DNA of 64,000 bases, from NCBI GenBank assembly GCA_045631525.1, contig JAZQUY010000001.1:1-64000 (forward strand), given 5' to 3'. Positions 32,609 to 41,841 of the stretch are shown here, one piece after another; position 1 is the stretch's first letter; every line of letters begins with the position of its first letter. The DNA is from SIG440 sp045631525 (GTDB lineage: Bacteria > Bacillota > Clostridia > Monoglobales > Monoglobaceae). A program made the translations under genes and the position numbers. Below the pieces are notes generated by a model. The model was given only the letters and a program-made list of their open reading frames with translations. It did not search any database and was not told where the DNA came from.

Positions 32609-34537
32609 ATGGAAAAGAAAAAATTCTATCTGACAACAGCCATTGCATATACTTCAAGAAAACCCCATATAGGAAACACCTATGAGGTTGTTCTTTCGGA
32701 CGCTATTGCCAGATTCAAAAGATATCAGGGCTATGATGTGTTCTTTCTTACAGGAACAGACGAGCATGGCCAGAAAATTCAGCAGCTTGCGGAGGAAAAC
32801 GGAATTTCACCTCAGGTATATGTTGACGGCGTAGCAGGTGAAATCCGCACCATCTGGGATATGATGAATGCGTCATATGACAAGTTTATAAGAACAACAG
32901 ACGATTATCACGTGGCAAGCGTACAGAAGATTTTCAAAAAGCTTTATGACCAGGGTGATATTTATAAGGATTCATATACCGGCTGGTATTGTACACCTTG
33001 TGAATCATTCTGGACGGATACTCAGCTTGTGGATGGAAAGTGCCCTGATTGTGGACGTGAGGTTCACAAGGGAAATGAAGAAGCGTACTTTTTCAAAATG
33101 AGTAAATACCAAAAGGCTCTTGAAAATCACATCGAGGAAAATCCTGATTTCATTCAGCCTGAATCCCGAAAAAGAGAAATGATAAACAACTTCATAAAGC
33201 CTGGAATTCAGGACCTTTGTGTGTCAAGAACAAGCATAAGCTGGGGAATACCTGTAAGCTTTGATGAAAAGCACACTGTTTATGTGTGGCTTGATGCCCT
33301 TACAAACTATATCAATGCCCTTGGCTACACTCCTGATGAAAAGGGCGAACTTTACGGAAAGTACTGGCCTGCTGATGTTCATATTATCGGCAAGGATATC
33401 TTAAGATTCCATACAATTTATTGGCCTATATTCCTTATGGCACTTGGTGAGCCGCTTCCAAAGAAAGTATTTGGACATCCGTGGCTTCTTAGCGGCGAAG
33501 ACAAGATGAGCAAATCTCTCGGCAATGTTATTTATGCTGATGACTTGGTTCGTCATTTTGGCTGTGATGCAATAAGATATTATTTGCTTCACGAAATGCC
33601 TTACGCTCAGGACGGTACAATCACCTATGAAAAAATAGTGAATTCATACAACACAGACCTTGCAAACGTTCTGGGCAATCTCGCCAACAGAACTGTTGCT
33701 ATGGTGAACAAGTATTTTGACGGCGTTGTACCTGAAAAAGAAACCGCTACAGCTTTTGACGCTGACCTCGGAGCAACTGCTGAAAAGGCAAAGGCTGATG
33801 TGGTACGCTTTATGGAAGAATTCCGCACAGCAGATGCCCTTGATGCACTGTGGACCATTGCAAACCGCGCAAATAAATATATTGACGAAACTATGCCCTG
33901 GGCACTTGCAAAAGATGAGGCACAGACAGGAACGCTTAAGACAGTTATGTATAATCTTGTTGAAGCACTTCGCTGGATTGCGTCACTTCTTTCACCCTTT
34001 ATGCCCGAAACTGCTGAAAAGCTTACGGAGGCACTTGGCACAAAGGCATATAGTTTTGATGAACTTGAAATCTTTGGAAAGACAGCCGGCGGACAAAAGG
34101 TTGGTGAAGCTGCAATGCTTTTTGCAAGACTTGATGCAGAGAAAAAATTGGCTGAAATCGAAGAAGAAAACAAGGCTAACCAAAAGCCCCAAATCAAGAT
34201 TGAGCCGTTTAAGGAAGATGTTGATTTTGAAAAATTCCTTGACCTTGATATTCGTGTAGGTAAGGTTCTGGAGTGCGAAGCTGTTCCCAAGTCTTCAAAG
34301 CTTCTTCGTTTCACCATTGAAACAGGTAGCGAAACAAGACAGATTTTGTCGGGAATTGCGAAATATTATAAGCCCGAAGATTTGATTGGAAAGAACGTTC
34401 TCTTTATAGCAAACTTCCCGCCACGAAAGATGATGGGACTTGAATCAAATGGTATGATTTTGAGTGCTGAACACGATGGCAAATTGGTTGTTACCACCAC
34501 TCTCAGTGACATTCAAAGCGGAGCTCAAATTGTATAG
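32609..34537 (+). CDS. metG: Methionyl-tRNA synthetase
   Basis: 642 residues, class I synthetase. HIGH-like motif PHIGNTYE near the start, one zinc knuckle (CTPCES and CPDCG, about 130-150), KMSKS loop DKMSKSLGN (about 297-305), an anticodon-binding helical domain and a C-terminal tRNA-binding EMAP/Trbp111 domain (about 540-642; DLDIRVGKVLECEAVP). It charges initiator and elongator tRNA-Met. The short gap after ruvB leaves no room for a T-box leader. Confidence 0.97.
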   Translation: MEKKKFYLTTAIAYTSRKPHIGNTYEVVLSDAIARFKRYQGYDVFFLTGTDEHGQKIQQLAEENGISPQVYVDGVAGEIRTIWDMMNASYDKFIRTTDDYHVASVQKIFKKLYDQGDIYKDSYTGWYCTPCESFWTDTQLVDGKCPDCGREVHKGNEEAYFFKMSKYQKALENHIEENPDFIQPESRKREMINNFIKPGIQDLCVSRTSISWGIPVSFDEKHTVYVWLDALTNYINALGYTPDEKGELYGKYWPADVHIIGKDILRFHTIYWPIFLMALGEPLPKKVFGHPWLLSGEDKMSKSLGNVIYADDLVRHFGCDAIRYYLLHEMPYAQDGTITYEKIVNSYNTDLANVLGNLANRTVAMVNKYFDGVVPEKETATAFDADLGATAEKAKADVVRFMEEFRTADALDALWTIANRANKYIDETMPWALAKDEAQTGTLKTVMYNLVEALRWIASLLSPFMPETAEKLTEALGTKAYSFDELEIFGKTAGGQKVGEAAMLFARLDAEKKLAEIEEENKANQKPQIKIEPFKEDVDFEKFLDLDIRVGKVLECEAVPKSSKLLRFTIETGSETRQILSGIAKYYKPEDLIGKNVLFIANFPPRKMMGLESNGMILSAEHDGKLVVTTTLSDIQSGAQIV

Positions 34538-34545
34538 GAGGAACT

Positions 34546-35748
34546 ATGAGTATTTTTAATAAAGCAGATATTCTTTTGCCCGAATGTGTCGATATGGAAA
34601 AGTGGAGCGTTGTGGCTTGTGATCAGTATACCGCGCAGCCTGAGTATTGGGAAGATGCGGCAAAGTTCGTAGGTGACAGCCCATCAACCCTCAACATTGT
34701 ATATCCCGAAGCCTTTTTGTCAGAGGGAGAGGGCAGAATTGAAAAAATAAACAGCAAGATGCACGAATATCTTGAGAAAGGTATTTTTGCAATACTCAAG
34801 GATAGCCTTATTTATGTGGAAAGAACAATGAACAGCGAAAAAATCAGACGCGGCATTGTGGGTGCCATTGATTTGGAGGAGTATGATTTTTCAAAAGGCT
34901 CAAAGAGTGCAATCCGCGCAACAGAGGGCACAATCTTAGAGAGAATTCCGCCCAGAGTGAAAATCCGTGAAAATGCTCCCCTTGAGCTTCCCCATGCAAT
35001 TCTTCTTCTTAACGATGAAACGGACCACATTTTTGGAGGCATAGAAAAATCAAAGCCTCTTTATGACTTTGATTTGATGGGCGGCGGTGGACATATTGCG
35101 GCATGGCACATTTTGGGCGATGCGGCAGACAGTGTTATTGCAAAAATCGACAAGTTTGCAAACACAGCAAAAGACAATCTGGTTTTTGCCGTAGGTGACG
35201 GAAACCACTCTCTTGCTACGGCGAAAACCTGCTGGGAAAACCTGAAAGGAAAGCTTTCTGAAGAAGAAAGAAAATCACATCCCGCAAGATTTTGCCTTGT
35301 GGAAATTGAAAATATTCATGATGAGGCTCTTGAGTTTGAACCTATTCACAGAGTGGTTTTCGGCAAGACCTTTGATGCTGTGAAAAATGATTTGAAAAAT
35401 TATTATCTCACATGCGACAGCCCAACGTCAACCACTCAGGAAATAGTTCTTGTGTCAGGCGAAAAGACCGAAAGTGTTTTTGTGAAAAATCCGTCTTCGA
35501 ATCTGACGGTTGGAACTCTGCAGAAATTCTTGGATGATATGAGATATAATCTTGATTATATCCACGGAGATGACGTTGTAAGAGAGCTTTCAGACAGACC
35601 TGATGCGGTGGGTTTCATTCTTCCGTGTCCAGAGAAAAATGACCTCTTTGAAACGGTAATCCTTGACGGGGCGCTTCCGAGAAAGACTTTTTCTATGGGC
35701 GAGGCCAACGAAAAACGATTCTATCTTGAGGCTAAAAAAATTGTATAA
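34546..35748 (+). CDS. DUF1015 family protein
   Basis: 400 residues with the DUF1015 features YTAQPEYW, the central VGDGNHSLATAK and an HSLAT-type histidine. The family is widespread in Clostridia and next to phosphoserine or NAD-dependent genes in some genomes, but the biochemical function is not established to my knowledge. AGGAGG lies 5 nt before the ATG and 8 nt after metG, so it is in the metG transcript. Confidence 0.85.
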   Translation: MSIFNKADILLPECVDMEKWSVVACDQYTAQPEYWEDAAKFVGDSPSTLNIVYPEAFLSEGEGRIEKINSKMHEYLEKGIFAILKDSLIYVERTMNSEKIRRGIVGAIDLEEYDFSKGSKSAIRATEGTILERIPPRVKIRENAPLELPHAILLLNDETDHIFGGIEKSKPLYDFDLMGGGGHIAAWHILGDAADSVIAKIDKFANTAKDNLVFAVGDGNHSLATAKTCWENLKGKLSEEERKSHPARFCLVEIENIHDEALEFEPIHRVVFGKTFDAVKNDLKNYYLTCDSPTSTTQEIVLVSGEKTESVFVKNPSSNLTVGTLQKFLDDMRYNLDYIHGDDVVRELSDRPDAVGFILPCPEKNDLFETVILDGALPRKTFSMGEANEKRFYLEAKKIV

Positions 35749-35754
35749 AAGTTG

Positions 35755-35783
35755 TTTTCAGGGCGGTTTTACCGCCCTGAAAA
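35755..35783. other. Perfect 13-bp hairpin between the DUF1015 and MFS genes
   Basis: TTTTCAGGGCGGT and its exact complement separated by TTT. No T-tract follows on the plus strand beyond the stem itself, so it is a poor textbook terminator. It may protect the mRNA end or terminate weakly. Confidence 0.6.
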
Positions 35784-35795
35784 TATGTATGGTGA

Positions 35796-37004
35796 ATGAA
35801 AATGAGTAAAAAACTAAACTTTGAGCATACCAAAATAGCCTGTTATGCAGCAGGCTTTACCCAGGCCACTGTCTGCGGTTTTTTGCCCCTTTTGTTTGTA
35901 ACATTCAATCAGATGTATGAGATACCCCTCGCTCTCATAACTTTATTGGTAACGGTGAATTTCATCGTCCAGTTTGGGATGGACTTTGCGGCACTTTTTT
36001 TTGTGGATAAGGTGAGTTATCGGGGAGTGGTCGTTGTTGCGCATATTCTCATCAGCATTGGTCTTTTGCTGCTTGGGACACTGGTGCCTGTTGCAAGAAA
36101 CACTTATATGGTAATTTTCATTGCTACCTTGTTGTTTTCTGCAGGGGGCGGGCTTCTCGAGGTTATGACAAGCCCTATTATGGAGGGGTGTCCGTCAAAA
36201 AATAAGGCGGCGGCAATGAGTCTTCTTCATTCTATGTTTGGGTTCGGCTCGGTTTTGGTGATTATACTTACAAATATACTGCTTTTTGTTCTTGAAAGAG
36301 AAAAGTGGTACATAATAGCAATAGTATGGGCGGTTTTGCCCGCTGTGAACAGTGTGTTTTTTTCTTTTGTTCCTATAAATAACATAGTGCAAAGTGAGGA
36401 AAGAACACCAATTTCTCAGCTGTTCAAAGGAAAAAGCTTTTTGATTTTTCTTTTGCTGATGGCGTGTGGCGGAGCATCTGAAATCGGAATGAGTCAGTGG
36501 GCGTCAGCTTTTGCGGAAACATCCTTAGGAGTTTCAAAAACGGTGGGAGATATTTTGGGACCGTGTGTTTTTGCTTTAATGATGGCTCTGTCAAGACTTT
36601 TTTATTCTAAAATTGCGACCAGAATAAATTTAATAAAATATATAATGCTTTGCGGATGTCTCACCATTCTTTGCTATCTGCTGACTGCTTTGCTTCCATT
36701 TAAAATTATGGCACTTTTGATGTGCGGATTTTGTGGCTTTACTGTTGGTATAATGTGGCCGGGAACATTGTCACTTGCGGCAAAGGTATATCCCAGAGGT
36801 GGTGCAACAATGTTTGGGGTATTGGCACTTGCAGGAGACTTGGGATGCACAACCGGACCATCAATTGTAGGTTTTGTTGCATCGGCATTTGGCGGTGAAC
36901 TCCGTGCAGGACTCCTTACTGCTACGGTTTTTCCGTTGATTCTGGTACTTGGTGCGTCTATTTTAATAAGACGTGGGAAAAGGCATCCTGGCAAGTATTT
37001 TTAA
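35796..37004 (+). CDS. Major facilitator superfamily transporter
   Basis: 402 residues with about 12 hydrophobic helices in two halves. It resembles the FucP/sugar-type MFS group (GFTQATVCGFLPLLFVTF; GLLEVMTSPIMEG; GGASEIGMSQWASAF). The substrate is not evident. Two ATGs (35796 and 35802) are possible starts; GGTGA favours the second slightly. It lies between the metG group and the OLE RNA promoter. Confidence 0.85.
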   Translation: MKMSKKLNFEHTKIACYAAGFTQATVCGFLPLLFVTFNQMYEIPLALITLLVTVNFIVQFGMDFAALFFVDKVSYRGVVVVAHILISIGLLLLGTLVPVARNTYMVIFIATLLFSAGGGLLEVMTSPIMEGCPSKNKAAAMSLLHSMFGFGSVLVIILTNILLFVLEREKWYIIAIVWAVLPAVNSVFFSFVPINNIVQSEERTPISQLFKGKSFLIFLLLMACGGASEIGMSQWASAFAETSLGVSKTVGDILGPCVFALMMALSRLFYSKIATRINLIKYIMLCGCLTILCYLLTALLPFKIMALLMCGFCGFTVGIMWPGTLSLAAKVYPRGGATMFGVLALAGDLGCTTGPSIVGFVASAFGGELRAGLLTATVFPLILVLGASILIRRGKRHPGKYF

Positions 37005-37014
37005 ACATTCATTG

Positions 37015-37043
37015 TTGACATTATAATTCAAATAATATATAAT
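37015..37043 (+). promoter_or_regulatory. Consensus sigma-A promoter of OLE RNA
   Basis: Perfect TTGACA (37015-37020), a 17-bp AT-rich spacer and perfect TATAAT (37038-37043). Expected start near 37050. This is the strongest-looking promoter in the window and fits a highly abundant RNA. Confidence 0.9.
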
Positions 37044-37049
37044 TATTAT

Positions 37050-37665
37050 GAGAAATTAGGGTAACGGTATTCTAGTCGATCACTTCGTTTCCCAGGGCGG
37101 GCCTAAAAATTCGCCGAAGGGCATATCGATGAAGTTCCTTGTGCGTGCTCGCGACGCCCAGTCGTGGGTGTGTGCTGGGAGTTAAGGTTTAGGGGCGATC
37201 CGCAACGGCATGTGGGCGTTGACCCCTTTTCCGCGGAGGCCTGTGACCGTGTAACGGATGGGACATCCCGCCGCTATACGTATCAGGTTAAAACCTGCGT
37301 TGCGGTACCATTTTTGGTGCTGTGGGCAGTGTAGCCTGCCTTGAGTGGGCATGGTGGATAATTGTTCAGACCATCATTCCACGGCCATGGAATGATGTGT
37401 TATTGCTTTTTGAAACCATGTTTGCAAAAGAGGCTAAGAAACGTTTGTGATTGTCGAGGAAAACTCCTAGACCGGTCTTGGACGTTTGGTCCGGTGCATA
37501 TACAGGATTGTAGTGTGTACTCAGTGGCAATCAGGTAACGCATTTGGTAACGATGCGTGACGGGTTTTAAAAGGGAACTTCCCTTTCGGCGACGATTGGG
37601 TAACCCGTCGGGAAAGCCAACCTGACCTATGACACAAAATTTACTGTATATGCTACCCTTTAATT
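37050..37665 (+). ncRNA. ole: OLE RNA (ornate, large, extremophilic)
   Basis: A ~615-nt gene-free, GC-richer, highly structured stretch between an MFS gene and oapA. Its 5' GGGTA (37059-37063) can pair with TACCC (37654-37658) near the 3' end, closing the molecule. Many local helices are visible, for example CCATTCCA-type arms around the hairpin at 37370-37396 and AAGGGAA/TTCCCTT near 37575. Identification rests on size (OLE is about 610 nt), position directly upstream of the OapA gene, and the following dxs-tlyA-recN order, all known from Bacillus halodurans. OLE forms a membrane-associated ribonucleoprotein with OapA and is linked to tolerance of cold, alcohol and Mg2+ stress. I could not run a covariance model. 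Confidence 0.87.
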
Positions 37666-37696
37666 TTTTATTAAATTTTACGGAGATGAAGATTGA

Positions 37697-38281
37697 TTGA
37701 AAGATGACGTGCATCGAAAACAGAAAGTAAAGTTTAAACCTGCAAAGTTCAAAAAGTCTGACAAAGCCTGGGTTATAAAAACTATTGTGATTACGTTCGT
37801 TTTGTCAGGTTTTTTTAACATTTTGTCCAGCGGACTCGCGCAGATGGTGAACATCTGGATAGCAATTCTCATATTGCTGATTATTGTGTTCATCGGCATT
37901 TTGTTTGATATAATCGGTATGGCGGTCACTACCGCAGATGAGGCTCCGTTTCACTCTATGGCAGCGAAACGTGTAAAGTATGCCGATCGTGCCATAGCAC
38001 TTATCAAGGCAAAGGACAAGGTTTCAAACTTTTGCAATGATGTAATCGGTGATATTTGTGGCATTATCAGTGGTTCTGCAGCGGCAGCCGTGGTTGCCTA
38101 TATTGTAACAATTTCCCCAGGCCTCAGCAGCGTGCTGCTTAGCCTTGTGATTACCGCATCTGTTGCGGCACTCACTGTGAGCGGAAAGGCCGTGGGAAAG
38201 ACTGTCGCCATCAAATATAGCAGTTTTATTGTATATAATTCTGCAAGGGCAATAGCTGTTTTGAAATTCTGGAGTAAGTAA
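37697..38281 (+). CDS. oapA: OLE-associated protein OapA
   Basis: 194 residues. A lysine/arginine-rich N-terminus (1-25, suited to RNA contact), then four hydrophobic helices (about 26-48, 50-75, 118-140, 143-165). The conserved block ILFDIIGMAVTTADEAPFHS (about 68-87) contains acidic residues spaced as in OapA proteins. OapA binds OLE RNA and tethers it to the membrane. The likely start is TTG at 37697, because an in-frame stop lies immediately upstream; GGAG is 11 nt before. A GTG at 37709 is an alternative. It is followed 14 nt later by dxs. Confidence 0.87.
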   Translation: MKDDVHRKQKVKFKPAKFKKSDKAWVIKTIVITFVLSGFFNILSSGLAQMVNIWIAILILLIIVFIGILFDIIGMAVTTADEAPFHSMAAKRVKYADRAIALIKAKDKVSNFCNDVIGDICGIISGSAAAAVVAYIVTISPGLSSVLLSLVITASVAALTVSGKAVGKTVAIKYSSFIVYNSARAIAVLKFWSK

Positions 38282-38295
38282 ATATTGGTGTGCTT

Positions 38296-40161
38296 ATGAA
38301 AAAAATATTGGACGGAGTCAATTCGTCAGCGGATTTAAAAAAATTAAATATAGCAGAACTCGAAATTCTTGCGGAAGAAATCCGTGAAATTTTGATTGGT
38401 ACTGTTTCTAAAAATGGGGGACATCTGTCTTCGAACCTTGGCGCTGTGGAGCTTACGCTTGCTATGCACAAGGTTTTTGACTTTTCTTCTGACAAAATTG
38501 TCTGGGATGTAGGCCATCAGTCATATACCCACAAAATAATAACCGGCAGGAAAGAGAAATTTTCCTCTCTTCGCCAAAAGGGTGGCATAAGCGGCTTTCC
38601 AAAAACCGAAGAGAGTGAAACGGATGCTTTTAACACCGGCCATTCATCGACGTCGGTTTCGGCGGCGCTTGGGTTTGCAACAGCCTTTGCAATGGAGAAA
38701 AGCAATGCCCGTGCGGTTGCTGTTATCGGTGACGGAGCCCTGACCGGTGGTATGGCGTATGAGGCGCTTAACCATGCGGGAAGCAGCAGATTGCCGCTTA
38801 TTGTGATTTTAAATGACAATGGTATGTCCATTTCAGAAAATGTAGGTGGACTTTCTCAGTACTTAAGACGAATGACAAGCAAATCAAAATATATCAATGC
38901 GAAAGTTTCAGCAAACAGCTTTCTGAAAGGACTTCCTGTGGTGGGTGAGCCTTTCAGGCGTTTTGTTCACAGCAGCAAGCGATTTGTTAAAAAGTTGCTT
39001 TTGCAGAAAAAACTCTTTGAAAATATGGGTCTTGAATATCTTGGACCGGTTGACGGACATGACCTCGAAGAGCTTATTACAATTATGAACTACGCGAAAA
39101 GTCTTGGCAGACCGGTGATTGTCCATGCTGTGACCCGAAAAGGGAAGGGATATGCACCGTCTGAGAGTGACCCCGCAAAATTTCATGGCATAGGGAAGTT
39201 TGACCAAAAGACCGGTGAAAGTGCGGTTTCATCAAAAGAAACATATTCTGGTGTATTTGGCAGCGAAATAACGAAACTTGCAAAAAACAACGAAAAAGTT
39301 GTTTGTATCACGGCGGCTATGCCCGACGGAACGGGTCTCACGGAATTTTCAAAGGAGTTCCCTGATAGGTTTTTTGATGTGGGAATTGCTGAGGGTCATG
39401 CGGTGACCTTTTCGGCGGCATTGGCAAAATCAGGACTTGTACCTGTTTTTGCGGTTTATTCGACCTTTCTTCAAAGGGGATATGACCAGCTTATTCACGA
39501 TGTTGCTTTCCAGAATTTGCACACGGTTTTTGCCATTGACAGAGCCGGAGCGACAGGAAATGACGGTGAGACACATCAGGGGATATATGATTTCTCTTAT
39601 CTTTCTCATATACCGAATATGAAAATTCTTGCTCCGTCATCGGGGGCAGAGCTTCGTGCCATGCTTAAGTTTGCGGTCTCGGAATGTGATGGTCCTGTTG
39701 CCATACGCTATCCCAGAGGGGGTGCCGGAATTGACCAAAAACTGACAGGCGAAATAAAAGACGGTTGTGGCGTCTTGGAACGCGTGGGAAGTGATGTGCT
39801 GATTGTGGCGCTTGGAAGCGAAGTAGGCGAGGCGATGACTGCTTCGGAAATCCTTGCCGAAAAGGGAATTTCTGTGGCAGTTATGAATGCAAGATTCTTA
39901 AAGCCCTTTGATGAGGAATTGCTTCAGGAATTATCTGATGGTAAGAGGCTAATTGTCACCTGTGAGGATAATGTTGGCATTGGCGGACTTGCAGATACTG
40001 TGAGAAGAATTTTGGGAACAGAAATATTGGGCCTCAGCTTTTCTGACGAACCACTAAAATGTGCAAGCATAGAGGAGCAGAAAAAGGATGCAAGCCTTGA
40101 CGGAAGCGGAATTGCAGAGCGAATAATGAGGGTTTTTAGCGAAGGTGATGAAATTGAGTAA
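38296..40161 (+). CDS. dxs: 1-deoxy-D-xylulose-5-phosphate synthase
   Basis: 621 residues. Thiamine-diphosphate motif GDGALTGGMAYEALNHAG (about 151-168 with the closing N), transketolase segment DRAGATGNDGETHQG and the C-terminal domain with RYPRGGAG. It condenses pyruvate and glyceraldehyde 3-phosphate, the first step of the MEP isoprenoid pathway. ATG 38296 is preferred to the GTG two codons earlier. It overlaps tlyA by 14 nt. Confidence 0.97.
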   Translation: MKKILDGVNSSADLKKLNIAELEILAEEIREILIGTVSKNGGHLSSNLGAVELTLAMHKVFDFSSDKIVWDVGHQSYTHKIITGRKEKFSSLRQKGGISGFPKTEESETDAFNTGHSSTSVSAALGFATAFAMEKSNARAVAVIGDGALTGGMAYEALNHAGSSRLPLIVILNDNGMSISENVGGLSQYLRRMTSKSKYINAKVSANSFLKGLPVVGEPFRRFVHSSKRFVKKLLLQKKLFENMGLEYLGPVDGHDLEELITIMNYAKSLGRPVIVHAVTRKGKGYAPSESDPAKFHGIGKFDQKTGESAVSSKETYSGVFGSEITKLAKNNEKVVCITAAMPDGTGLTEFSKEFPDRFFDVGIAEGHAVTFSAALAKSGLVPVFAVYSTFLQRGYDQLIHDVAFQNLHTVFAIDRAGATGNDGETHQGIYDFSYLSHIPNMKILAPSSGAELRAMLKFAVSECDGPVAIRYPRGGAGIDQKLTGEIKDGCGVLERVGSDVLIVALGSEVGEAMTASEILAEKGISVAVMNARFLKPFDEELLQELSDGKRLIVTCEDNVGIGGLADTVRRILGTEILGLSFSDEPLKCASIEEQKKDASLDGSGIAERIMRVFSEGDEIE

Positions 40162-40945
40162 AGAACGACTTGACGTATATATGGTGGAGCAAGGCATGGC
40201 AAACAGCCGGAGTGCGGCTCAGGCAATGATTATGGCGGGCGATGTCTATATTGACAATCAAAAGGCTATGAAAGCCGGCGAAACCATAAAAGGTACTGAA
40301 AAAATTGAAATACGAAGCAAGGGGCCATCCTTTGTGAGCCGTGGCGGGCTTAAGCTTGATAAAGCAATGAAGGTATTTCCCATTTCACTTTCGGGCTCGG
40401 TGTGCATGGATATTGGTGCATCAACGGGTGGGTTTACTGACTGTATGCTCCAAAGTGGCGCAAAAAAGGTGTATTCGGTTGATGTGGGTTATGGTCAGCT
40501 GGCATGGAAACTTAGACAAGACGCGCGAGTTGTAAATATGGAGCGTACAAATATCCGTTATATTGACAAAAGCCTTGTTGAAGAGCCTTTGGACTTTTTT
40601 TCGGTGGACGTTTCGTTTATATCTTTAAAGCCCGTTTTGCCGGTGGCATTTGACCTGTTAAAAGACGGAGGCTGTGGAGTTTGTTTAATAAAGCCTCAGT
40701 TTGAAGCGGGTCGTGAAAAGGTAGGGAAAAAAGGTGTAGTAAGAGAAAAATCTACACATATTGAAGTTATTGAAAAGGTTCTGGAGTTCACAAAGGAAAT
40801 CGGCTTTTCGGTGAAAGGACTTGATTTTTCACCAATAAAGGGCCCTGAGGGAAATATTGAATATCTTATGTATATAAAAAAGACAAGTGATGAAAGTGAA
40901 AACTTTGACATTGAAGCACTTGTGGAAAAATCGCATAATCTTTAA
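40148..40945 (+). CDS. tlyA: TlyA-family rRNA 2'-O-methyltransferase (YqxC)
   Basis: About 265 residues: an N-terminal S4 RNA-binding domain (about 5-60; ERLDVYMVEQGMANSRSAAQ) and an FtsJ-type methyltransferase domain (about 63-255) with SAM motif DIGASTGGFTDC. TlyA enzymes methylate ribose in 16S and/or 23S rRNA. The start is uncertain (GTG 40145, ATG 40148 or TTG 40154), all overlapping the end of dxs. The dxs-yqxC order is the same as in Bacillus. Confidence 0.92.
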   Translation: MKLSKERLDVYMVEQGMANSRSAAQAMIMAGDVYIDNQKAMKAGETIKGTEKIEIRSKGPSFVSRGGLKLDKAMKVFPISLSGSVCMDIGASTGGFTDCMLQSGAKKVYSVDVGYGQLAWKLRQDARVVNMERTNIRYIDKSLVEEPLDFFSVDVSFISLKPVLPVAFDLLKDGGCGVCLIKPQFEAGREKVGKKGVVREKSTHIEVIEKVLEFTKEIGFSVKGLDFSPIKGPEGNIEYLMYIKKTSDESENFDIEALVEKSHNL

Positions 40946-40964
40946 AATTTAGGGGGAATGCCAA

Positions 40965-41813
40965 GTGAAAAATATTGCACTCTTTGTCAATCGGGACAGA
41001 GACCAGAGTCTTGAGGTGACAAAAGAGGTTATTTTGCTCCTCAAAAAATATAATAAGAATATTGTCCTTGATGAATCACTCAAACCGTATATATCTGCAG
41101 ATGGTGTGACATTTGTTTGTGGCGATGAAATGTTTCAAAAATGTGATATGGTGATTGCTCTCGGCGGCGATGGCACTATCCTTAAAATTGTCAATCAGGC
41201 AGCAGAAAACAATGTTCCCATCGCGGGTATAAACCTTGGGCACCTTGGCTTTTTGACTCAGGCGGAAAAAGGTGACCTTTCAAATGTGGTGAAAATCCTT
41301 GAGGGTGACTTTTCTGTTGAACACAGAATGATGCTTGATGCAAGAGTGATAAAGAGCGGAAAGATATCTGAGGCCTTCAGTGCTCTAAATGATATAATCA
41401 TCCGTGGCGACCAGTCAAAAATGATTTCTCTTACGGCAGAAGTGAATAACACTGAGGCGAGCCGTTATCTTGCGGACGGAATTATAATTGCCACATCTAC
41501 GGGTTCAACGGCATATTCACTATCCTGCGGAGGACCCATTGTGCACAAGGGACTTGATTGTATGATTATGACTCCGATTTGTCCACATACTATGAAATCC
41601 AGATGTATGGTGATACCGCCTGAATTCAGTGTTGCAGTTCGATTTGATGCGTCATATTGCAGCGAGGTTGACCTCAAGGTTGACGGAATTTTGGCGAAGC
41701 GTCTTGGAAAAGACGAATACATAGAGGTGGTACGAAGCGAAAAACGTGTCCCCCTTATAAATGTAAACTCAAGAGAGTATTTTGATGTAATCAGTCAGAA
41801 ACTTTCAGATTAA
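40965..41813 (+). CDS. nadK: NAD kinase
   Basis: 282 residues. The GGDGT motif (ALGGDGTILKIVNQA), the LNDIIIRG segment and TSTGSTAYSLSCGGP are diagnostic. It phosphorylates NAD+ to NADP+. GTG start after AGGGGG with about 8 nt spacing. In many Firmicutes argR/ahrC lies between this region and recN; here nadK is followed directly by recN. Confidence 0.96.
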   Translation: MKNIALFVNRDRDQSLEVTKEVILLLKKYNKNIVLDESLKPYISADGVTFVCGDEMFQKCDMVIALGGDGTILKIVNQAAENNVPIAGINLGHLGFLTQAEKGDLSNVVKILEGDFSVEHRMMLDARVIKSGKISEAFSALNDIIIRGDQSKMISLTAEVNNTEASRYLADGIIIATSTGSTAYSLSCGGPIVHKGLDCMIMTPICPHTMKSRCMVIPPEFSVAVRFDASYCSEVDLKVDGILAKRLGKDEYIEVVRSEKRVPLINVNSREYFDVISQKLSD

Positions 41814-41841
41814 AAATAACAATGAGAAAGGCTGTGAGAAA

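Noticed and set aside
33625..34317. Long minus-strand frame (230 codons) inside metG
   Set aside because: It is antisense to a clear essential gene, with no ribosome site and low-complexity serine-rich content.
37400..37714. A minus-strand 104-codon open frame inside the OLE region
   Set aside because: It has no ribosome site and overlaps conserved structured RNA; it is a chance frame.
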